Below, in pieces: positions 59,640 through 64,000 of a stretch of 64,000 nucleotides of DNA. The notes below the pieces were generated by a model. It searched no databases. It had not been told where the DNA came from and worked only from the letters and a program-made list of their open reading frames with translations. The stretch is from Sipunculus nudus (Eukaryota; Annelida; Sipuncula; Golfingiida; Sipunculidae): NCBI GenBank assembly GCA_026874595.1, contig CM049322.1:56980386-57044385 (forward strand), given 5' to 3'. How positions within the stretch are numbered: position 1 is the stretch's first letter; every line of letters starts with the position of its first letter. The position numbers and the translations under genes are program-made.

Positions 59640-60983
59640 TGTTTATCGTTATAGTTCTGGCCCCTGTTTATGAACACTGCTCATCGTTATAGTTCTGGCC
59701 CCTGTTCATGAACACTGCTTATCGTTATAGTTCTGGCCCCTGTTTATGAACACTGCTTATCGTTATTGTTCTGGCCCCTATATATGAAATCTGCTTATCA
59801 TTATAGTTCTGGCCCCTGTTTATGAACACTGCTTATCGTTAGAGTTCGGGCCCCTGTTTATGAACACTGCTTATCGTTATAAATCTGGCCCTGGTTTATG
59901 AAAACTGCTTATCGTTATAGTTCTGGCCCCGGTTTATGACCACTGCTTATCGTTATAGTTCTGGCCCCGGTTTATGAAAACTGCTTATCGTTATAGTTCT
60001 GGCCCCTGTTTATGAACACTGCATATCGTTCTGACTAATGTTTGTTTATGAACACTGCTTATCGTTATAGTTCTGGTCCCTATTTATAAGCACTGCTTAT
60101 CGTTATTGTTCTGGCCCTTGTTTATGAACACTGCTTATCGTTATAATTCTGGCCCCTGTTTATGAACACTGCTTATCGTTTTAGTTCTGGTCCCTATTTA
60201 TAAGCACTGCTTATCGTTATAGTTCTGGCCCTTGTTTATGAACATTGCTTATCGTTATAGTTCTGGTCCCTGTTTATGAACACTGCTTATCGTTATAGTT
60301 CTGGCCCCTGTTTATGAACACTGCTTATCGGTATAGTTCTGGCCCCGTTTTATGAACACTGCTTATCGTTATAGTTCTGGCCCCGGTTTATGAACACTGC
60401 TTATCGTTATAGTTCTGGCCCCTGTTTATGAAAACTGCTTATCGTTTTAGTTCTGGCCCCTGTTTATGAACACTGCATATCGTTCTGACTAGTGTTTGTT
60501 TATGAACACTGCTTATCGTTATAGTTCTGGCCCCTATTTACAAGAACCGCTTATCGTTATAGTTCTGGCCCCTGTTTATGAACACTGCTTATCGTTATAG
60601 TTATGGCCCCTGTTTATGAACACTGCTTATCGTTCTGACAAGTGTTTTTTTTTATGAACACTGCTTATCGTTCTGACTAGTCCTTTTTTATGGACACTGT
60701 TAATCGTTATGACTGGCTCTTGTTTATGGACACTGTAAATCGCGGTGACTGGTCCGTGTTTATGGACACTCCTAACCGTCATTACTGGCCCTTGCTCATG
60801 AACATTGCTTATCGTCTTGTCTGTTCTCTGTTTGCGAACACTGTTTATCGTAATGATTGGTCTCTGTTTATGAATACTGTTTATCCTTAAGACTGGCCCT
60901 CGTTTATGAACACTATTTTCTGTTATAACTGGCCCTTGTTTATGAACACTGCTTAACTAATTGTTTTTCGTTATATCTGCCCA
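59640..60983. repeat. 38/36-bp minisatellite in P2
   Basis: Mostly 38-bp units in which ATAGTTCTGG replaces ATGACTGG, changing to 36-bp units from about 60660. It ends abruptly at the LINE junction. Confidence 0.92.
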
Positions 60984-61750
60984 CTGGAGTTAAATGTAAA
61001 GTAAACCAAGGAGATGATAATATATTTTAGACGGAAGAAAACTGAAATATTACACTTGGTAATTGACGGCTCCGAGGGTCGTTAACTGTTTTAAATTTTT
61101 AGAAATTTTTATTTCTTCTGATTTGGAGTGGGCCGAAAATGATAATCACTGCGTAAAGAAGGCACAACAATGTTTATTCTGTCTAAGGAACCTAAAAGCT
61201 TTCGGGTTCAGTCAACCGACTCTATTAAAGTTTTATCGGACGGTAATTCAGGGAGTCCTGACGTTGTCAGTGACTGTATGGGGAGGCAGTATCACTGTCG
61301 AGGAAAGGAACCGTCTTTCGAGGGTAGTTAGAACAGCTGAGAGGATCATTAGGGTTCATTTACCCACAGTTGACTCGATATTTCAACCACTATCGTTGAG
61401 GAAAGTAACGACATTATAGAAGACTATAGTCATTCGACGCACTATTTGTTTTAAAATATGAAATCGGGGGTTCGCTATAGGTCGCTATCAGGCAATTCCC
61501 AAAGAACTTACAGAATTCTAGCACATACGCATCAGCCGTTCGGGCATTAAATATATCACTTGCAGCACAATAATCTAGTCAAACTTTCTTAGTCATACGT
61601 CTTTTTTTCTATACACAATTTTATATTATTATTTCTTGTTTATGTGTTTGTTTGAGCAAGCCAGTCAAGCCAAGTACTATTGTTTGTAATGATTTTATTA
61701 CATATATATATATATAGCAATGAACTTCATTTTATCTTATCTTACCTTAT
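60984..61750 (+). mobile_element. 5'-truncated non-LTR retrotransposon (L2/CR1-like LINE)
   Basis: C-terminal part of a LINE ORF2 reverse transcriptase. Before about 61075 the frame reads KEMIIYFRRKKTEILHLVIDG with an in-frame stop upstream. After a frameshift it continues as VVNCFKFLEIFISSDLEW, then AQQCLFCLRNLKAFGFSQ, LLKFYRTVIQGVLTLSVTVW and RLSRVVRTAERII, ending at a stop near 61419. This order is typical of the region after the RT catalytic domain in L2/CR1/jockey-type elements. About 330 bp of 3' sequence follows, ending in an AT run and TTATCTTATCTTACC. The 36-bp array resumes at 61751, so this is an insertion within the array. Inactive: truncated, frameshifted and with a stop codon. 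Confidence 0.88.
61063..61419 (+). pseudogene. LINE ORF2 C-terminal fragment
   Basis: Longest open piece of the element above, about 118 codons without an ATG start. The frame upstream is shifted, so this is a relic and not an independent gene. Confidence 0.85.
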
Positions 61751-62105
61751 ATGTTTATGAACACTGCTTATCGTTATGACTAGCTCCTTTTATGAACCCT
61801 GCTTATTGTTAGATCTATCCCTCACTATGGACACTACTTATCGTTAGGTCGTGCCCCTGTATATGAACACTGCATAATTTGATGATTGTCTTGTTTATTA
61901 CCACTGCCTATCGTTTTGACTGGTTACTGCTTATGAATACTGTTTATCGTTAAGACTTACCCTTGTTTATGAATATTGTTTTTCGTTATGTCTGGCCACT
62001 GTTTATGAACACAACTTATCGTTATGACTTGCCCCTGTTTATGAACATTGCTTTTCTTGATGATTGCCCCTTGTTTACGAACACTGCTTATCGTTATGAC
62101 GGGAC
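61751..62105. repeat. continuation of the 36-bp minisatellite after the LINE
   Basis: About nine or ten degenerate units of TTTATGAACACTGCTTATCG TTATGACT. Together with 59640-60983 it forms a single array split by the insertion. Confidence 0.88.
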
Positions 62106-63359
62106 TTTGTTTATTCACATTTATTAGCACCAATGTTTTTGTGACCCGATTTGTATGTATTGTGATGTCATGTTATTGTTTAATACACAGTGGTTGCAGG
62201 AGATAAGTATATCTGTTTGTAAAATGGAATATTTTGATTTATATTCTAAAATAAATCCTGAAAGCTGACAACAAAATATTGATAAACGGATATAGAAGAT
62301 TTTCTTAGGATTCAAAGTATGTTTATTTTTTGGGGCTTAAAATAATGTTTATATAGATATTAAAGTTAAGATTAAAATCTTAGCTGATGCTAAGACCTTA
62401 ATTAATACATAATGTTTTAAAGTTTTCCATATCTTTTTTCAGCTTCTATCGAAATATGTTATCACACACACTATTGTAAATTCAGTTCATTGTTTATTTT
62501 CCCTGATTAATCAATAAATTTACTTAGAAATGTGTCAAATGTGTAAAACTGCCTAGTAACAACTGACCCGATATACTTTATCCTGCTCACTATAACGATA
62601 CAGCATTTTTTTTTCTTATTTATCTCTCTTTAAAAAAATGTTTTCTGAATGACCCAATTACATTAAACTTCGTGTAAATACGGCAGTCATCGATATAATC
62701 AGTGCGTTCGCATATTCATATACTCGTGTCCAATACACGGGCTAAAGATCAGTGTACTAGTTAATGTTTCGTGTGACGGGTTAATGTCAATTTTTAAGTT
62801 CACGAAATAGCGAGTGTCTGAAAGAGAATAAAAAAAATATAGAAGGAACAATTAACTAGGTCATGATAAATGAACCAAGTCAAGATCAAAATAATACTTC
62901 ATGGACAATGTTCAACTCATTACAAAATAAAAATAATATCATGATGTTATAAAAAAGTTCATAATTCTACTAGCTAATGTTTAACGTACTGAGTAATGTA
63001 CAAACTTATTTACTTGTTCATTCTAAGCCTTCCAACTCATAATCACTGTATAGACGCTTGCCTTATGTTCGAGCTCCTTTCGAGTCCATTTGCCTATCCT
63101 CATTAAAATATTAGACGGTCTCTTTACTGAATGAGGTTCATTTTTTAAGCATTTTGATGCTTCATATACCTATATTTCCACACACACACACACACACACA
63201 CAATGATTATGTTTTCTGCCGAATCATCAGGTCAATATTTTGGAATTCTAAAGATAAAGTGATAAAATAATAGAAAAAAATATAAATAAAATAATGAAAG
63301 TTAAAAAATAGGGGGAAATGTATAATAAATAGAAATAAAATACAAGTGGGGCCACCAGT
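62106..63359. other. AT-rich, no gene seen; (CA)n at 63179-63202
   Basis: No recognisable coding region or repeat apart from a CA dinucleotide tract. Confidence 0.6.
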
Positions 63360-63620
63360 AATATTGAACTGTTCATGACTAGTCATGATCAATATAAAAA
63401 GCAAGATTCATGGCAATCAATGATTTAATTTTATAGATAAAAGACACTGTATCAAATGTTAAATTATTAAAGGTTAAGGGATTCAAGGTTCCACATTTAC
63501 CGGGTGTGAGCTTCTAACGGACGAACGGACGGCCAGACGGATGAATGGACAACGGACAAAGAGTGATCGCTATGGCTGAGATGACTTCCAGTCAATGTGA
63601 AAACAAGGGGTTCAACCCAA
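63360..63620 (-). repeat. AGGTCA-family end fragment
   Basis: Shares AAGATTCATGGCAATCAATG with 56970 and ends with a GACGGACGGCC-like stretch and GCTGAGATGACTTCCAGTCA. 63621-64000 shows nothing I can name. Confidence 0.6.
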
Positions 63621-64000
63621 GAGGATTAATCACAAAACCTAATACAAGGTCCCCATTTCCGGAAAAAGGGTGGGGTTGGGGTGGGTTTGGATATTTCCAG
63701 GCCTCAAAATTAGTGTGTTACGATTTAAACAAAATTGCGGCTCAAAAGGGGGTACGGACCCACAAGACTCCCCTTTGGTCCATTCGGCGCTATTCAAATA
63801 GGGTATGCATATTTCTGTTTCTTTCTTCAGGAACAGTTTCCTTACCTTAAAACGTACATTTAATTGATCTTTCATGTCTCACTCATATCAACTTATTCTT
63901 TAAACGTCCAACAATAGTAACTTACAAGTCAAATATCATTACAAATCTGAGGTCCCTACGTCCGTTGCGCAAATGAAGAAAAAAATATTTACACATATCT

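Larger units (their letters stand above)
56940..62105. repeat. diverged segmental duplication, copy P2 (interrupted by a LINE)
   Basis: Second copy of 53850-56835 with a larger terminal array. Poly-G at 57473-57502 and poly-C at 57041 and 57723 are specific to this copy. Confidence 0.8.

Noticed and set aside
61063-61419. Functional host gene with an RT-like domain
   Set aside because: The frame starts without ATG after a frameshift and is the truncated tail of a LINE ORF2.

Overview
The window is nuclear DNA of an animal, most likely a lophotrochozoan and probably a mollusc. It is AT-rich and full of repeats and microsatellites, and it has GT-AG introns, a tRNA-derived SINE and a LINE-type reverse transcriptase remnant. 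Several copies of a repeat built on AGGTCAAAGGTCA-type strings and ending in CAGCTGAGCTAAAAA are present; from memory, repeats of this style are common in mollusc genomes. I see no prokaryotic gene organisation.

Only one gene can be read with confidence. It is on the minus strand and encodes a CARD-NACHT-LRR protein (an NLR-type innate immune receptor) of 909 predicted residues. Its four coding exons (33062-32922, 28590-28443, 25429-25215, 24799-22574) join in phase with GT-AG introns. A poly(A) signal lies at 22465-22460. Upstream, two ATG-free exon candidates (38947-38765 and 40210-40153) fit a spliced 5' UTR. Two paralogous TATA-plus-first-exon cassettes (about 45480-45372 and 50285-50171) look like alternative promoters made by a segmental duplication.

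Layout: 1-1345, C-rich minisatellite and a GCCGCC cluster. 1346-1663, a 159-bp tandem duplication. 1595-9048 (copy A) and 12238-20006 (copy B) are two very similar direct copies of a ~7.5-kb block without recognisable genes. Each contains a C-rich minisatellite, a tRNA-type SINE, a 55-bp satellite array and AT-rich repeat units. They are separated by 3.2 kb of the AGGTCA-rich repeat. 20160-21820 is a diverged third copy (C) of part of the block. 22450-33076 holds the NLR coding part, whose introns carry a 47-bp repeat, a ~282-bp repeat and more AGGTCA elements. 33077-40210 is the 5' UTR region, with a G-rich minisatellite (34.8-36.2 kb) and long AT runs.

43.7-51.5 kb contains two copies of a promoter-bearing segment, each next to a 45-bp minisatellite array. 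51.8-53.84 kb is AGGTCA-type repeat, including one apparently complete element. 53.85-62.1 kb is a diverged two-copy duplication (P1, P2), each ending in a 36/38-bp minisatellite; a 5'-truncated LINE sits inside the second array. The last 2 kb shows a CA repeat and one more AGGTCA-family end. The sequence is therefore dominated by nested tandem and segmental duplication around a single immune-receptor gene whose own LRR exon and promoter are also duplicated.
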